Numbered from the stretch's first letter, positions 8,569 through 18,723 are shown. The stretch: 50,155 nucleotides of DNA from Prevotella sp. (GCA_017458195.1 JAFTGI010000017.1:1-50155); one strand, 5' to 3'. Program-made: numbers and translations. Notes: generated by a model not told the origin, from the sequence alone.

Positions 8569-8606
8569 ATTACCAGTTAAGTCAAAAAAAATCAGAAGCG
8601 GGGCAT

Positions 8607-9266
8607 TTACTTGTCTGATATTGGCAAGCAAATCACCTTCAGATTCCTGTATATCACATTGTCCCAACCCGGATTGGCCATGCTGCGCTCATGGATGGTG
8701 AGACTGGCAGTGCGCAGCTTCCGACCGGCAAATGCCGGACGGGGAACGACGAAAAAGCGGCCATCGGAGTTACGAGCTACCGGCAGGGTCAGCACTCTGG
8801 TGTGATACTTCCACACAATCTCTGTACGCATCCTGTCGTCGGGTACGGAGACGGCGGGCAGATAGAGCGTGTCGGCCATAGCATACACCGAATCGGCTAT
8901 CGGGCGGACGTCAGGTCTAAAATCACGAGTGCCAAGCCGACGCTCCTGTATGATATAGTCCGACAACGAGCGCACCCCCACCTGCTTATAATGATCAAAC
9001 TTCTCTTTCGTCAGATGCTTGATATGCCCATGCTTGTCGCCCACCTCGACCACACTAAGCTGCTGGCGCGTGTCGGCCCAGTAGATGGTGAGCGTGTCGC
9101 AGAAGACATCGCCCTGGCGCAACTTCTTGTTACCGATTAGGATGTACTTGCAGTTGAGCGAAGCTATGCAATATTGCTTGGGGGTGGCGGCCGAGACCGT
9201 CAGGGTTGGGAGCAGCAGCCCGAAGGCAACGAGCAGGCGTTGGAGGATAAACATTTTTATGTCCAT
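8607..9266 (-). CDS. Small exported protein of unknown function, caspase/CHASE2 operon
   Basis: 219 aa, not recognised as a known family. It has a signal peptide (residues about 5-27, ending TVSA) and otherwise no membrane segment. The mature part is basic and beta-rich with Trp and Tyr residues (TLTIYWADTRQQLSVVEVG; VWKYHTRVLTLPVAR). ATG 9266 is the first start; ATG 9254 is possible. It begins 9 bp after the CHASE2 gene stop, so it is almost certainly co-translated with the CHASE2 protein and the caspase, and it may be a substrate, ligand-binding partner or inhibitor acting in the periplasm. That role is only inference. Confidence 0.72.
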   Translation of the reverse strand: MDIKMFILQRLLVAFGLLLPTLTVSAATPKQYCIASLNCKYILIGNKKLRQGDVFCDTLTIYWADTRQQLSVVEVGDKHGHIKHLTKEKFDHYKQVGVRSLSDYIIQERRLGTRDFRPDVRPIADSVYAMADTLYLPAVSVPDDRMRTEIVWKYHTRVLTLPVARNSDGRFFVVPRPAFAGRKLRTASLTIHERSMANPGWDNVIYRNLKVICLPISDK

Positions 9267-9275
9267 ATCAAATAG

Positions 9276-10442
9276 CTATTGACGTTGGGGTTGGCGAGCC
9301 TCACGAAGGCGGTTGAATATATAGGTAAATTTCTCAAGCACATAGAAGAATGCCCAGGCCCAAAGCACATCGTAGACCTGTCCGCTCGCGACATAGACAA
9401 TCAAGCAGGCCAGCAGCAACACGGCCGGATAGCCCAGCCACATGACCATCCGCGAGAAACTCGAATAATGGATGGTGACGAATGCGAGCAGCGAGAACAC
9501 GAGGAAGAGGAACAACAACAGCCCAGGCGACAGGCGGTGGTGACCATGCATGAGCGAAAGGAAGGCATTGAAGTTGATCAGCGCACCCGACATTTCGCCG
9601 AGGAACGTCTGATGGCGGTCGCTGACGAAGTCGCCGATGACCACATACTTGCCGTGAGCCATGGCGGGCGAGTCGAGCAAAGGTTCGTCGGGGCCGTCGG
9701 CGACCATCTGGTCGAGATAGCGCCGGTTGCTCATGAGCGTGGAGTCTTCCTTGAGAGCGTAGGTCAGCACGACACTACTGCGTACAGGCCATCCACTATC
9801 TGTGGACACGAGTCCAGAGGTGTCAATGCTCCTGCCCGTTAGTTCCTCATACATCACGAGGGGCAGGCTGCGCTCACCGCCAGAGAAATAAGGATACTTC
9901 ACGAAGTCGGAGTCCCAAAGCGGAGTAGCGTACATGGCCATGCCGGCCTTCGGCAACAGACAGCTGTCGGCCAGCGGTTTGCCCGACTTGGCCACCACGA
10001 TGCGGGGCATGTGCGAAATGAGCTGACAAAGGGCACTGTCGGCCGGCTGGCGCGCCTCGGCATCGAGGAAGACATCGAGCACCACATAGCGATAGCCGCC
10101 GGTCGCCTCGATCTCCTGTAGCAGCCGCAGCAGATGCTCGTGGTCGACGGTAGCCTCGGTGCCACCGGGCAGTCCGTCGGCATCGCGCAGGGTAGTGAGC
10201 ACGCGGTCATAGTGAACGTCGACGAGAAGCAGCGAGTCGGCCATGACCATCGGCCCAGTGCCCAGACCAAGCGCACTGCGCACATGCTCGAACCACATGA
10301 GCTTGGCCTTCTCAGCGCCCAGCGACCAGCGCAAGTTGCCTACCAGCAGGGTGAGCACGAGCAAGAGCAGGCCGAGAACAGCCGACAATAAAGCCGACCA
10401 CCCCAAACCGATACCCCGATGATGCTGCTTCGAACTGTTCAC
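9276..10442 (-). CDS. CHASE2-domain membrane sensor without output domain
   Basis: 388 aa. One transmembrane helix near residues 14-36, an extracytoplasmic CHASE2-type domain (about 45-300, with features such as LLLVDVHYDRV, YVVLDVFLD and KYVVIGDF) and three C-terminal transmembrane helices (about 306-380). CHASE2 domains normally sense an unknown external cue and pass it to a cytoplasmic kinase, cyclase or phosphatase; none follows here, and only about 12 basic residues come after the last helix. It starts with GTG 3 bp after the caspase stop, so the signal may be handed to the caspase or to the next exported protein. CHASE2 beside caspase-like genes is a known neighbourhood in Bacteroidetes. 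Confidence 0.8.
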   Translation of the reverse strand: MNSSKQHHRGIGLGWSALLSAVLGLLLLVLTLLVGNLRWSLGAEKAKLMWFEHVRSALGLGTGPMVMADSLLLVDVHYDRVLTTLRDADGLPGGTEATVDHEHLLRLLQEIEATGGYRYVVLDVFLDAEARQPADSALCQLISHMPRIVVAKSGKPLADSCLLPKAGMAMYATPLWDSDFVKYPYFSGGERSLPLVMYEELTGRSIDTSGLVSTDSGWPVRSSVVLTYALKEDSTLMSNRRYLDQMVADGPDEPLLDSPAMAHGKYVVIGDFVSDRHQTFLGEMSGALINFNAFLSLMHGHHRLSPGLLLFLFLVFSLLAFVTIHYSSFSRMVMWLGYPAVLLLACLIVYVASGQVYDVLWAWAFFYVLEKFTYIFNRLREARQPQRQ

Positions 10443-10445
10443 GAT

Positions 10446-12710
10446 TTATTTGACATTGAGATTAAAGTAGAACCGGCCGCGCAGGTTGTTGACCTCGGAA
10501 GGCAGCTGCTTGCCACCGGTGGCCTGATAGACCTGATCGCGGACATTAGAGAAGACATCGAGCACATTGAGTCCCGGCACGTCGAGAGCCTTTAGCAGTG
10601 CCTCGGTGTAGGGACTGTTGCGGCGCCCCTTGCCGTCCTCAGCACGTTTGCCCGCCTGAGCCGAGAATGCCAAGAAAGTACCCTCAGAGCTGGACATCGG
10701 AGCCAGTCCGCCGGGCATGATGCCGCGGGTGTGCTCAAAGGGATTGTTACGGCAGGCATCGAGGATGACAATCTTCGTGGCAACCCCCGATGCAGCCAAC
10801 TGCTCCATCACGTCGCCCATGTTCAGGCACTTACGCTTCACGGTCAGCGCCGACTCCAGCTCGGCCACCTCGACCGGCACGAGATAGTTGTGCCCATCGT
10901 ACTGCACGGCATGACCACTATAATAAAACAGCGCCACGTCGTACTGCTCGCTGCGGGCTTTCTCGGCAAAGGACATGACGGCCCGCTCGAGCTCGTCAAT
11001 GTCCATGTTGGTCGTCGTCTTGCCATTGGGGCTATAGATATCGAAGCCCAACGCCTTCAGTTTTTCCGTCAGATCGTAGGCATCTCGCGTGGGATTGGCC
11101 AACGACAGCTCCGCGGCGCGATAGTCGCCGTTGCCCACCACGAGAGCCAGGCGCTTGCCGGGAGGGGGCAGCTCAACAGCTGGCTGAGGGGGCGTCTGCA
11201 ATCTGTCAGAAAGTTTGTTATTGAGAGCTGTCAGCCACTCTCTGGCATCACTATTTTCCTTTTCAGCCTTTTTATACCATACGACTGCTTCGGGAATGTT
11301 CTTCTTCACACCAAGCCCCTGCTCGTACATCCGCCCTACATCTGTCATCGCCTTCGAGTTGCCCATTTCGGCAGCCTCCTTATAGCACTCCAAGGCCTTC
11401 CCGTAGTCTTGCTCCACGCTTCCCCAACCATTCTCGTAGAATTCACCCATGTGACGAAGGCCGCTATCAGAACCAAGATTTGCTGCTTCTTTATAGTAGG
11501 CAAAGGCACGGTCGAGATTTTTCTCCACGCCATAGCCCTGCTCATAGTGCCAACCAAGGCTACATGTGGCCTCAAAATCAGAATTCAACATAGCTTTTAC
11601 GGTCCAATAGAGAGCCTTGGCATAATCCTTCATAGGTGATTCCTCTGCATAATAAAAACCTATAGTGAATTTTTCTTCGCCATAACCACTTTTGGCCGCC
11701 TTTTCAAACCATTCAAAAGCCTTCTTATAGTCTTTTACCTTTTCAAAATATACTCGTCCTAATTCGAGTTGAGCAAAAAGGTTTCCTTGGTTTGCCGGCT
11801 TGCTCAGCCAATAAACTGCTTTTTGCAAATTTTGAGTGATTCCCTTGCCTGAGCTATAGGCTAAACCCAACATAAACTGACCATATCCAAATCCCTTTTG
11901 GGCAGACTTCATCATCCACTCTACTGCCTGTATAGTATCAGCTATCATGCCTTCCCCATGGAGGCACATCACGCCCAACAAGTATTCAGCGTAGCCTTTG
12001 TTCGACTTATCTGCTGCCGACTTTAGATGATTGACTGCGACACTTTTAGAAAAATGATAATAATAAGACCTAAGCCCAGCCGCTAAATCATTCAAAGACG
12101 AGTCGAGAGCACAGACTTCTGGATAATTCTCCAACAATTGCTGAAGACTTGTATTAGCATCTTCATAAGACAAAACTGCTACCTGGCTATATAAATCACA
12201 TGCCTTAAGCAAGTCTGAACGAGTTCCAATGCCATTTTCATACTTGATTCCTAACTGGCGGACAGCATATGGTGAGCCCACTGATGCTTTTTTTAGCCAA
12301 GCGAAAGCTTGCTCAGCAGATAAATTAAAATATTCATAGTTTTCAATCAAACCTGGTATCCTATAATAATTATCCTGAGCCGCTTTTACACTCCACAACA
12401 GGAAACTTACAGTATCTTCTTTCGTCCCTTGGCCAGAGGCATACATGCATGCCAGTTCCCACATCGCATCGTCATCGCCCATCTCTGCAGCCTCCTTCAC
12501 ATAGCGGAAAGCACCCTCGTAGTCATCGTTTCCATAACATTCGTGATACTTCTCCAGCAGGCTGGCCACCTTCAGATACCATGCCGACGTGTGCTTGGCT
12601 TCCCCTTTGGGTGGGGCAGCCGAAAGTCCGGAAGTCCAGACACAGAGCATCAGACACGCAAGTAGCGCATGCCTGAATTGCTTAACAATATGTAAACCGT
12701 TTGAAATCAT
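10446..12710 (-). CDS. Exported Sel1-repeat caspase-like peptidase (C14 family)
   Basis: 754 aa from ATG 12710. A signal peptide (about 1-32, LLACLMLCVWTSGLSA) is followed by a long array of Sel1-like repeats to about residue 510 (units such as LGWHYEQGYGVEKNLDRAFAYYKEAA). The C-terminal roughly 240 residues are a caspase fold starting KRLALVVGNGDY. The catalytic dyad is present: His600 in YYSGHAVQYDG and Cys653 in LDACRNNPF. Bacterial caspase homologues cleave after basic or acidic residues and act in stress or conflict responses; Sel1 repeats bind partner proteins. Export suggests a periplasmic substrate. DNA coding the middle repeats (about 11.6-12.4 kb) is more AT-rich than both ends, a sign of mosaic origin. 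Confidence 0.9.
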   Translation of the reverse strand: MISNGLHIVKQFRHALLACLMLCVWTSGLSAAPPKGEAKHTSAWYLKVASLLEKYHECYGNDDYEGAFRYVKEAAEMGDDDAMWELACMYASGQGTKEDTVSFLLWSVKAAQDNYYRIPGLIENYEYFNLSAEQAFAWLKKASVGSPYAVRQLGIKYENGIGTRSDLLKACDLYSQVAVLSYEDANTSLQQLLENYPEVCALDSSLNDLAAGLRSYYYHFSKSVAVNHLKSAADKSNKGYAEYLLGVMCLHGEGMIADTIQAVEWMMKSAQKGFGYGQFMLGLAYSSGKGITQNLQKAVYWLSKPANQGNLFAQLELGRVYFEKVKDYKKAFEWFEKAAKSGYGEEKFTIGFYYAEESPMKDYAKALYWTVKAMLNSDFEATCSLGWHYEQGYGVEKNLDRAFAYYKEAANLGSDSGLRHMGEFYENGWGSVEQDYGKALECYKEAAEMGNSKAMTDVGRMYEQGLGVKKNIPEAVVWYKKAEKENSDAREWLTALNNKLSDRLQTPPQPAVELPPPGKRLALVVGNGDYRAAELSLANPTRDAYDLTEKLKALGFDIYSPNGKTTTNMDIDELERAVMSFAEKARSEQYDVALFYYSGHAVQYDGHNYLVPVEVAELESALTVKRKCLNMGDVMEQLAASGVATKIVILDACRNNPFEHTRGIMPGGLAPMSSSEGTFLAFSAQAGKRAEDGKGRRNSPYTEALLKALDVPGLNVLDVFSNVRDQVYQATGGKQLPSEVNNLRGRFYFNLNVK

Positions 12711-12715
12711 GCGGA

Positions 12716-12723
12716 CAAAAGTA
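12716..12723 (-). promoter_or_regulatory. Predicted -7 box for the caspase operon
   Basis: TACTTTTG on the minus strand matches TAnnTTTG and ends 5 bp before ATG 12710, which implies an almost leaderless transcript if both the box and the start are right. Confidence 0.45.
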
Positions 12724-12815
12724 ATAAAAAAAACTGAAACGGGCAAAATATTACCTTCGTTTCTTCCATAAGCCTTGCCAATTTTATTGCAAATATAATA
12801 AATAAAAGCAGATTG

Positions 12816-12853
12816 CCGTAATTTTCATTATTTTTCAATGATGATAATTACGG
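12816..12853 (-). terminator. Hairpin terminator after rodA
   Basis: Two 17-nt arms (12816-12832 and 12837-12853) pair with two mismatches around a 4-nt loop. On the transcribed strand the stem is followed by T-rich sequence. It lies 26 bp after the rodA stop and ends the cell elongation operon. Confidence 0.65.
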
Positions 12854-12878
12854 TCATTTCTTTCCATTTGTCCATCTG

Positions 12879-14351
12879 TCAGTCGCGCTCGCGGTGGCGG
12901 CCGGCGTCGATGCGGAGGAAGATGAACAGGAGGAAGGTGAAGCCCCAGAGGGAGGAGCCGCCGTAGCTGAAGAAGGGCAAGGGAATGCCGATGACGGGCG
13001 TGAGGCCGAGCACCATGCCGACGTTGATGAAGACATGGAAAAGGAAGATGCTGAGCACACAGTAGCCGTAGACACGGCCGAAGGTCGACGGCTGGCGCTC
13101 CGCCAGGCGGATGAGGCGCAGGATGAGGGCCAGGAACAGCAGCAGGACGCCGGCGGCACCGAGGAAGCCCTCCTCCTCGCCGACGGTGCAGAAGATGAAG
13201 TCGGTGTCCTGCTCGGGCACGTACTTCAGCTTGGTCTGCGTGCCGTTGAGGAAGCCCTTGCCCTCGAGGCCTCCGGAGCCGATGGCTATCTGGCTCTGAT
13301 GGACGTTGTAGCCGGCGTGCTTGATGTCGTCGTCGAGGCCGAGCAGCACGTTGATGCGCGTGCGCTGATGGGGCTGGAGGACGTTGTTGAGGGCATAGTC
13401 GGCGGCACTGAAGAAGGCTACGGAGCCGACGGTGAAGGCAGCTATCCACAGGTAGTTGCGCATGCGCCCCTTGAACACCTGCCACAGGAGGAAGGCGACG
13501 AGCAACGCCGTGAGCCCATACTGCACCCAGACGATGTCGAAGGGGATGACGTAGACGGAGAACAGCAGTGCTATGAGGGTGATGCCGACCGAGAGGCCCA
13601 GACACCAGAAGGCCTTGGCCCACTCGCGGCAGAAGACGCCGATCATCGTCGACGAGAAAACCTGGATGAGCAGCAGGACGACGAACTTGCCCACGGAGGT
13701 GGGCGTCGCAAAGAGGGGCGTCGCCTCGAAACGTATGCCGACGACGAAGTAGACGACCATGGCCACGCCGGTGAACAGGATGGAGCCCGTCATGCCCTCG
13801 CGATAGAGCATGAGGAAGAAGCTGAGATAGACCAGTGCGGAGCCCGTCTCCTGCTGGAGGACGATGAACAGCATGGGTGTGACGATGAAGGCCAGCGTAT
13901 AGAGGAAGTCGGGCCAGCGATGGATGTTGTAGTCATGGCGCCCCATAAACTTAGCCAGGGCAAGTGCCGTGGCAAACTTGGCGAACTCGGCCGGCTGCAG
14001 GCGCAGGGGCCCGAGGACGAGCCACGATCGGGAGCCCTTGATACTGTGTGGATTGAAGATGGTGGCAAAGAGCAGCAGGAGCATGAAGCCGAAGATGATG
14101 TAGGCAAAGAGCTCGTAGACGCGGTCGTCGAGCAGCAGCAGTACGAGTCCGAGGACGAGCGAGGTGCCTATCCAGACGATCTGCATGCCGGAGCGGGAGT
14201 CGAGCGAGAAGATCTCCGTGTCGCCGAAGTTATAGCTCGCCCCGCAGACGCTGAACCACCCGAAGGTGATGAGTGCCAGATAGATCAGGATGGTCCACCA
14301 GTCGATGGACCCCAGCACGGTCTTGTTCTTATTATCTGTCTCCTGAGCCAT
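12879..14351 (-). CDS. rodA: Rod shape-determining peptidoglycan glycosyltransferase RodA
   Basis: 490 aa SEDS-family polytopic membrane protein that polymerises lipid II into glycan strands during side-wall growth, with PBP2 as its transpeptidase partner. Visible features are many transmembrane helices, the SRSWLVLGPLRLQPAEFAK segment typical of RodA/FtsW, and a C-terminal GIPLPFFSYGGSSLWGF motif. It is longer than E. coli RodA because of extra helices and an insert in the central region, as is usual in Bacteroidales. Its start overlaps the end of mrdA by 20 bp, so translation is coupled. It is the last gene of the operon. Confidence 0.95.
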   Translation of the reverse strand: MAQETDNKNKTVLGSIDWWTILIYLALITFGWFSVCGASYNFGDTEIFSLDSRSGMQIVWIGTSLVLGLVLLLLDDRVYELFAYIIFGFMLLLLFATIFNPHSIKGSRSWLVLGPLRLQPAEFAKFATALALAKFMGRHDYNIHRWPDFLYTLAFIVTPMLFIVLQQETGSALVYLSFFLMLYREGMTGSILFTGVAMVVYFVVGIRFEATPLFATPTSVGKFVVLLLIQVFSSTMIGVFCREWAKAFWCLGLSVGITLIALLFSVYVIPFDIVWVQYGLTALLVAFLLWQVFKGRMRNYLWIAAFTVGSVAFFSAADYALNNVLQPHQRTRINVLLGLDDDIKHAGYNVHQSQIAIGSGGLEGKGFLNGTQTKLKYVPEQDTDFIFCTVGEEEGFLGAAGVLLLFLALILRLIRLAERQPSTFGRVYGYCVLSIFLFHVFINVGMVLGLTPVIGIPLPFFSYGGSSLWGFTFLLFIFLRIDAGRHRERD

Positions 14352-16170
14352 AGCTGATCCGTTTATTCTGAATACTGGTTGCGCGGGCCTCGCTGGCAGC
14401 CGAGAGCTCGCCCTTGATGAACTGCTCCATGATCAGGCCGCCGATGGGCACGCCATAGGTGGCGCCCCAACCGCCGTTCTCGACGTAGACGGCGACGGCA
14501 ATCTTCGGGTCGTCCATCGGTGCAAAGCCCATGAAGACCGAGTGGTCGTGGCCCTTGTTCTGGGCCGTGCCCGTCTTGCCGCAGGGCTGGAAGTCGTAGT
14601 GGGCCAGCGCCTTGCAGGTGCCACCGAGGGCCGCCGAGCGCATGCCTGCGACGACGTAGTTGTAGGCCTCGCGGGAGGCCATGGTGCGATGGGGCGTGGT
14701 GTAGATCGAATCAAGCCGTTCGCCCTCGATGTGCTTCACCACGTGGGGCGTCATGTAGTAGCCGCGGTTGGCGATAGTGGCTCCGAGGTTGGCAATCTGG
14801 AGGGGCGTGGCGGTCACTTCGCCCTGTCCGATGGAGATGGAGACGATGCTGAGACCGGTCCATGCGGTCGACTTGTGATGCTTGTCGTAGAACTCAGCAT
14901 TAGGAATCAGACCGCGGTTCTCGCCCGGCAGGTCGATGCCGAGCTGATAGCCGAAGCCCATGGAGACCATGTAGTCGCGCCACGTGTTCATGGCCACCTG
15001 CACGGTGGGATATTTCTGGCGGTTGCCCATCATGTAGTAGAGCCCCCAGCAGAAGAAGCCGTTGCACGACGTTGACAGTGCCGGCACGAGGGGCAGCGGC
15101 GAGCCGTGACCGTGACAGCCGACGCGCAGTCCGCGGACGACGAAGCCGCGATGGCACGGATAGGCCGTCTGCGGGGTGATGATGCCCTCGGAGAGGTAGG
15201 TCAGCGCCTGGGTGGTCTTGAACGTGGAACCGGGGGGATAGGTGCCCATAATGGAGCGGTTGTAGAGGGGTTTCCAGGGGTCGAGGCTCAGCTCGTGGTG
15301 GGTCTTCGAGCGCTTGCGGCCCACCATGTCGCGCGGGTCAAAGCTGGGCGACGAGGCCATGCAGAGCACCTCGCCCGTCTTGGGCTCGATGGCCACGACG
15401 GAGCCGATCTTGCCCTCGAGGAGCCGTTCGGCCAGCTGCTGCAGGTCGAGGTCGATGGCGAGCGTCAGGTTCTTGCCCGGCACGGGCTTCTGGTCGAGGG
15501 CGCCGTCCTGATAGCTGCCCTTGATGCGTCCGAGGGCGTCGCGCAGCAGGATCTGCACGCCCTTCTCGCCGCGCAGCTGCCGCTCGTAGGATCGCTCGAC
15601 ACCCTGCTTGCCGATGTAGTCGCCGGGCTGATAGTAGTCGTCGTTCTCGATGTCGCCCTTCGACACCTCGGCCACGTCGCCAAGGATATGCGCCGCGTTG
15701 GGATACTCATACTGGCGGACGCTGCGCCGCTGGACGTAGAAGCCGGGGAAGCGGAACATCTTCTCCTGGAAGACGCTGAAGTCCTGGTCGCTGAGCTGCG
15801 ACATGAACAGCTGCTGGGTGAAGCGCGAATAGCCGGGCAGCTGGCGGATGGCCGCCATGCGCTCGTCGAACTCGTCGCGGGTGATGCCCAGCGTCTGACA
15901 GAACTCGAGCGTGTCGATGTGGCCGCGGGCCTCGTTGACCACCACCATGATGTCGTAGCTGGGCTGGTTGTAGACCAGCAGGCGTCCCTGGCGGTCGGTG
16001 ATGACGCCGCGTGAAGGGAAGTCGACCTTCTTGAGGAACGCATTGGAGTCGGCATTCTTCTTGTAGTCGTCGCTCATGAGCTGGAGTGTGAAGAGCCGGA
16101 TGATGTAGGTGACCACGATGACGATGGCCACGCCGGCAATGACGAATCTCCTGAGCGAATAGTCCTTCAT
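14332..16170 (-). CDS. mrdA: Penicillin-binding protein 2 (elongasome transpeptidase)
   Basis: 612 aa class B PBP. A single N-terminal membrane anchor (about 8-28) precedes the PBP dimerisation domain and the transpeptidase domain. The three penicillin-binding motifs are visible: SxxK as STFK with Ser315, SxN as SCN, and KTG in CGKTGTAQ. It cross-links peptidoglycan made by RodA in the periplasm and is the classical mecillinam target. It sits between mreD and rodA, overlapping rodA by 20 bp. The 57-bp spacer to mreD holds 8-bp repeats. Confidence 0.95.
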   Translation of the reverse strand: MKDYSLRRFVIAGVAIVIVVTYIIRLFTLQLMSDDYKKNADSNAFLKKVDFPSRGVITDRQGRLLVYNQPSYDIMVVVNEARGHIDTLEFCQTLGITRDEFDERMAAIRQLPGYSRFTQQLFMSQLSDQDFSVFQEKMFRFPGFYVQRRSVRQYEYPNAAHILGDVAEVSKGDIENDDYYQPGDYIGKQGVERSYERQLRGEKGVQILLRDALGRIKGSYQDGALDQKPVPGKNLTLAIDLDLQQLAERLLEGKIGSVVAIEPKTGEVLCMASSPSFDPRDMVGRKRSKTHHELSLDPWKPLYNRSIMGTYPPGSTFKTTQALTYLSEGIITPQTAYPCHRGFVVRGLRVGCHGHGSPLPLVPALSTSCNGFFCWGLYYMMGNRQKYPTVQVAMNTWRDYMVSMGFGYQLGIDLPGENRGLIPNAEFYDKHHKSTAWTGLSIVSISIGQGEVTATPLQIANLGATIANRGYYMTPHVVKHIEGERLDSIYTTPHRTMASREAYNYVVAGMRSAALGGTCKALAHYDFQPCGKTGTAQNKGHDHSVFMGFAPMDDPKIAVAVYVENGGWGATYGVPIGGLIMEQFIKGELSAASEARATSIQNKRISYGSGDR

Positions 16171-16186
16171 GATGTTTCTCTTTCTG

Positions 16187-16220
16187 CGGTATAACGGTAT
16201 TACGGAATAACGGTATAACG
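16187..16220 (+). repeat. 8-bp tandem repeats in the mreD-mrdA spacer
   Basis: Four near-identical octamers, CGGTATAA, CGGTATTA, CGGAATAA and CGGTATAA, then CG. They fill most of the spacer between mreD and mrdA. The word GAATAACG inside it recurs in opposite orientation on the other side of mreD. Confidence 0.8.
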
Positions 16221-16227
16221 AAAAAAA

Positions 16228-16719
16228 TCATTTCCGCAGCGTCTCCAGCGTGGCGATGAGCACCAGCGTGAGCAGGGCGCTGCCGCCGACGCACTCCAGC
16301 CAGTGGAGCCAATTGAAGAAGGTGAAGGCCTCGAGCGAGAAGAAGACTATGCAATAGATGAGCACCAGGATTGTGGCGAGCGTCATGAACTTGCCCCAGC
16401 CGAGCGTGGCGGCCGACGTGGCCATCTGCTCCTCGGCATCGCGGGGCAGGAACAGCGGCAGCAGGTAGGGCTGCAACAGGGCGACGAGCGTCATCGAGGC
16501 CGCTGCCACGCCGGGCGTATTGAAGAACACGTCGACGGCCAGTCCCATGACGAAGCCCCACAGCAGTGCCGCCCAGCGGGGATAGCCCAAGGGGAAGATG
16601 ACGGCGAAGTAGACGTAGAGCAGGGGCGTGGCACAATGGAAGAGCTGGATGCGGTTGAGCACCAGCACCTGCACCAGCAGCAGTCCTGCAAAGAGGAAAA
16701 ATCGTCGGATGGCTTCCAT
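16228..16719 (-). CDS. mreD: Rod shape-determining protein MreD
   Basis: 163 aa, strongly hydrophobic with about five predicted transmembrane helices, the usual size for MreD. It is the membrane component that links MreC to the PBP2-RodA machine. Identification rests on size, topology and position between mreC and mrdA. The gene is bounded on both sides by simple repeats (16187-16220 and 16741-16820). Confidence 0.88.
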   Translation of the reverse strand: MEAIRRFFLFAGLLLVQVLVLNRIQLFHCATPLLYVYFAVIFPLGYPRWAALLWGFVMGLAVDVFFNTPGVAAASMTLVALLQPYLLPLFLPRDAEEQMATSAATLGWGKFMTLATILVLIYCIVFFSLEAFTFFNWLHWLECVGGSALLTLVLIATLETLRK

Positions 16720-16740
16720 TGTTCTTGTTCTTTTTTCTCG

Positions 16741-16820
16741 TTATTCCGGGATTCCGTTATTCCGGGATTCCGTTATTCCGGGATTCCGTTATTCCGGGAT
16801 TCCGTTATTTCGGGATTCCG
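16741..16820. repeat. Five-copy 16-bp tandem repeat in the mreC-mreD spacer
   Basis: Five consecutive copies of TTATTCCGGGATTCCG (16741-16756, 16757-16772, 16773-16788, 16789-16804, 16805-16820, the last with one change). Each unit is itself two related octamers. The array starts just after the mreC stop (minus strand) and ends 21 bp before mreD ATG, so copy-number change would alter only the spacer length. Confidence 0.9.
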
Positions 16821-16824
16821 TTTT

Positions 16825-17694
16825 CTAACGCTCGCTGAGGGAGTCGGCGGCGGCTTGGTTGAGCAGCATGCGCTCGGCGACGCCGGGGTCGTTGATGACG
16901 CTGACGTCGCGCAGACAGGCAAAGTCGGTCGAGAGGTGGACCTTCAGCCGATAGGACAGTCCGTCGGCCGAATTGTAGATGCCCACGATGCGGCCCACAC
17001 TGATGCCGGCAGGGAAGATGTAGGAGAATCCGCTCGTCTCGATCCATTCGCCCTTGCGGAACTTGGCGTGGCGGGGGATGTCCTCGACGTAGGCATAGAG
17101 CGGATCGCCGCCGTCCCAGCGCAGATAGCCGAAGTAGTCGCGGCCGCGGATGGAGCAGCTGATGCGCGACTGGCGGTTGAGCACGGGCATCACGATGGCA
17201 TAGTGGCGGCTGGTCATATAGACCACGCCCACCAGACCGCCACCGCAGACCACGCCCATGTTGGGCTCCACGCCGTCGGCCTCGCCGCGGTTGATGGTCA
17301 TCAGGTTGTCCGTCCGGTCGATGGTGTTGGCCACCACCTTGGCGGGAAGGAGCGAGAAGTGGGAGATGTGACTGCTGTCAGCGACAAGCTGCCCGTCAGA
17401 CGGGTTTGCGCTTTCCTCGTTCTTCACTTTCAGTTCCTCGCGGAGCGCCTGCACCTTCTGTTCGAGGAAGATGTTGCGCTCGGTGAGCTCCTCGTTGACG
17501 CGGGTGAGCGAGAAGAACTGGCTGACCTGTGCCGACCACTCGTAGACGCGGCCCGCGACGGCATTGGCCGACGTGAGCCACACGCTGCCCTGATAGCTGT
17601 TGTAGCGAAACAGCATCACCCCACTGGCCGCTTCCAGCACGAGGAAGACGACCCAGTGGAAATAGCGAGTGAAGAAAGCCAGCAGGGCCTGCAC
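16825..17694 (-). CDS. mreC: Rod shape-determining protein MreC
   Basis: 289 aa bitopic membrane protein: short cytoplasmic end, transmembrane helix at about 10-30, a coiled coil (about 65-100, with NEELTERNIFLEQKVQALREE-like heptads) and a periplasmic beta-barrel domain. It forms the periplasmic scaffold that activates PBP2. GTG 17694 is used as start; it lies 6 bp after mreB stop and no ATG is near. The C-terminus ends right at the 16-bp repeat array. Confidence 0.92.
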   Translation of the reverse strand: MQALLAFFTRYFHWVVFLVLEAASGVMLFRYNSYQGSVWLTSANAVAGRVYEWSAQVSQFFSLTRVNEELTERNIFLEQKVQALREELKVKNEESANPSDGQLVADSSHISHFSLLPAKVVANTIDRTDNLMTINRGEADGVEPNMGVVCGGGLVGVVYMTSRHYAIVMPVLNRQSRISCSIRGRDYFGYLRWDGGDPLYAYVEDIPRHAKFRKGEWIETSGFSYIFPAGISVGRIVGIYNSADGLSYRLKVHLSTDFACLRDVSVINDPGVAERMLLNQAAADSLSER

Positions 17695-17700
17695 GCTCTT

Positions 17701-18723
<1,023 letters not shown>

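Noticed and set aside
12894..14357. 487-codon open frame on the plus strand opposite rodA
   Set aside because: Glu/Asp/Gly-rich low-complexity shadow of a hydrophobic membrane protein; rodA motifs are unambiguous on the minus strand.
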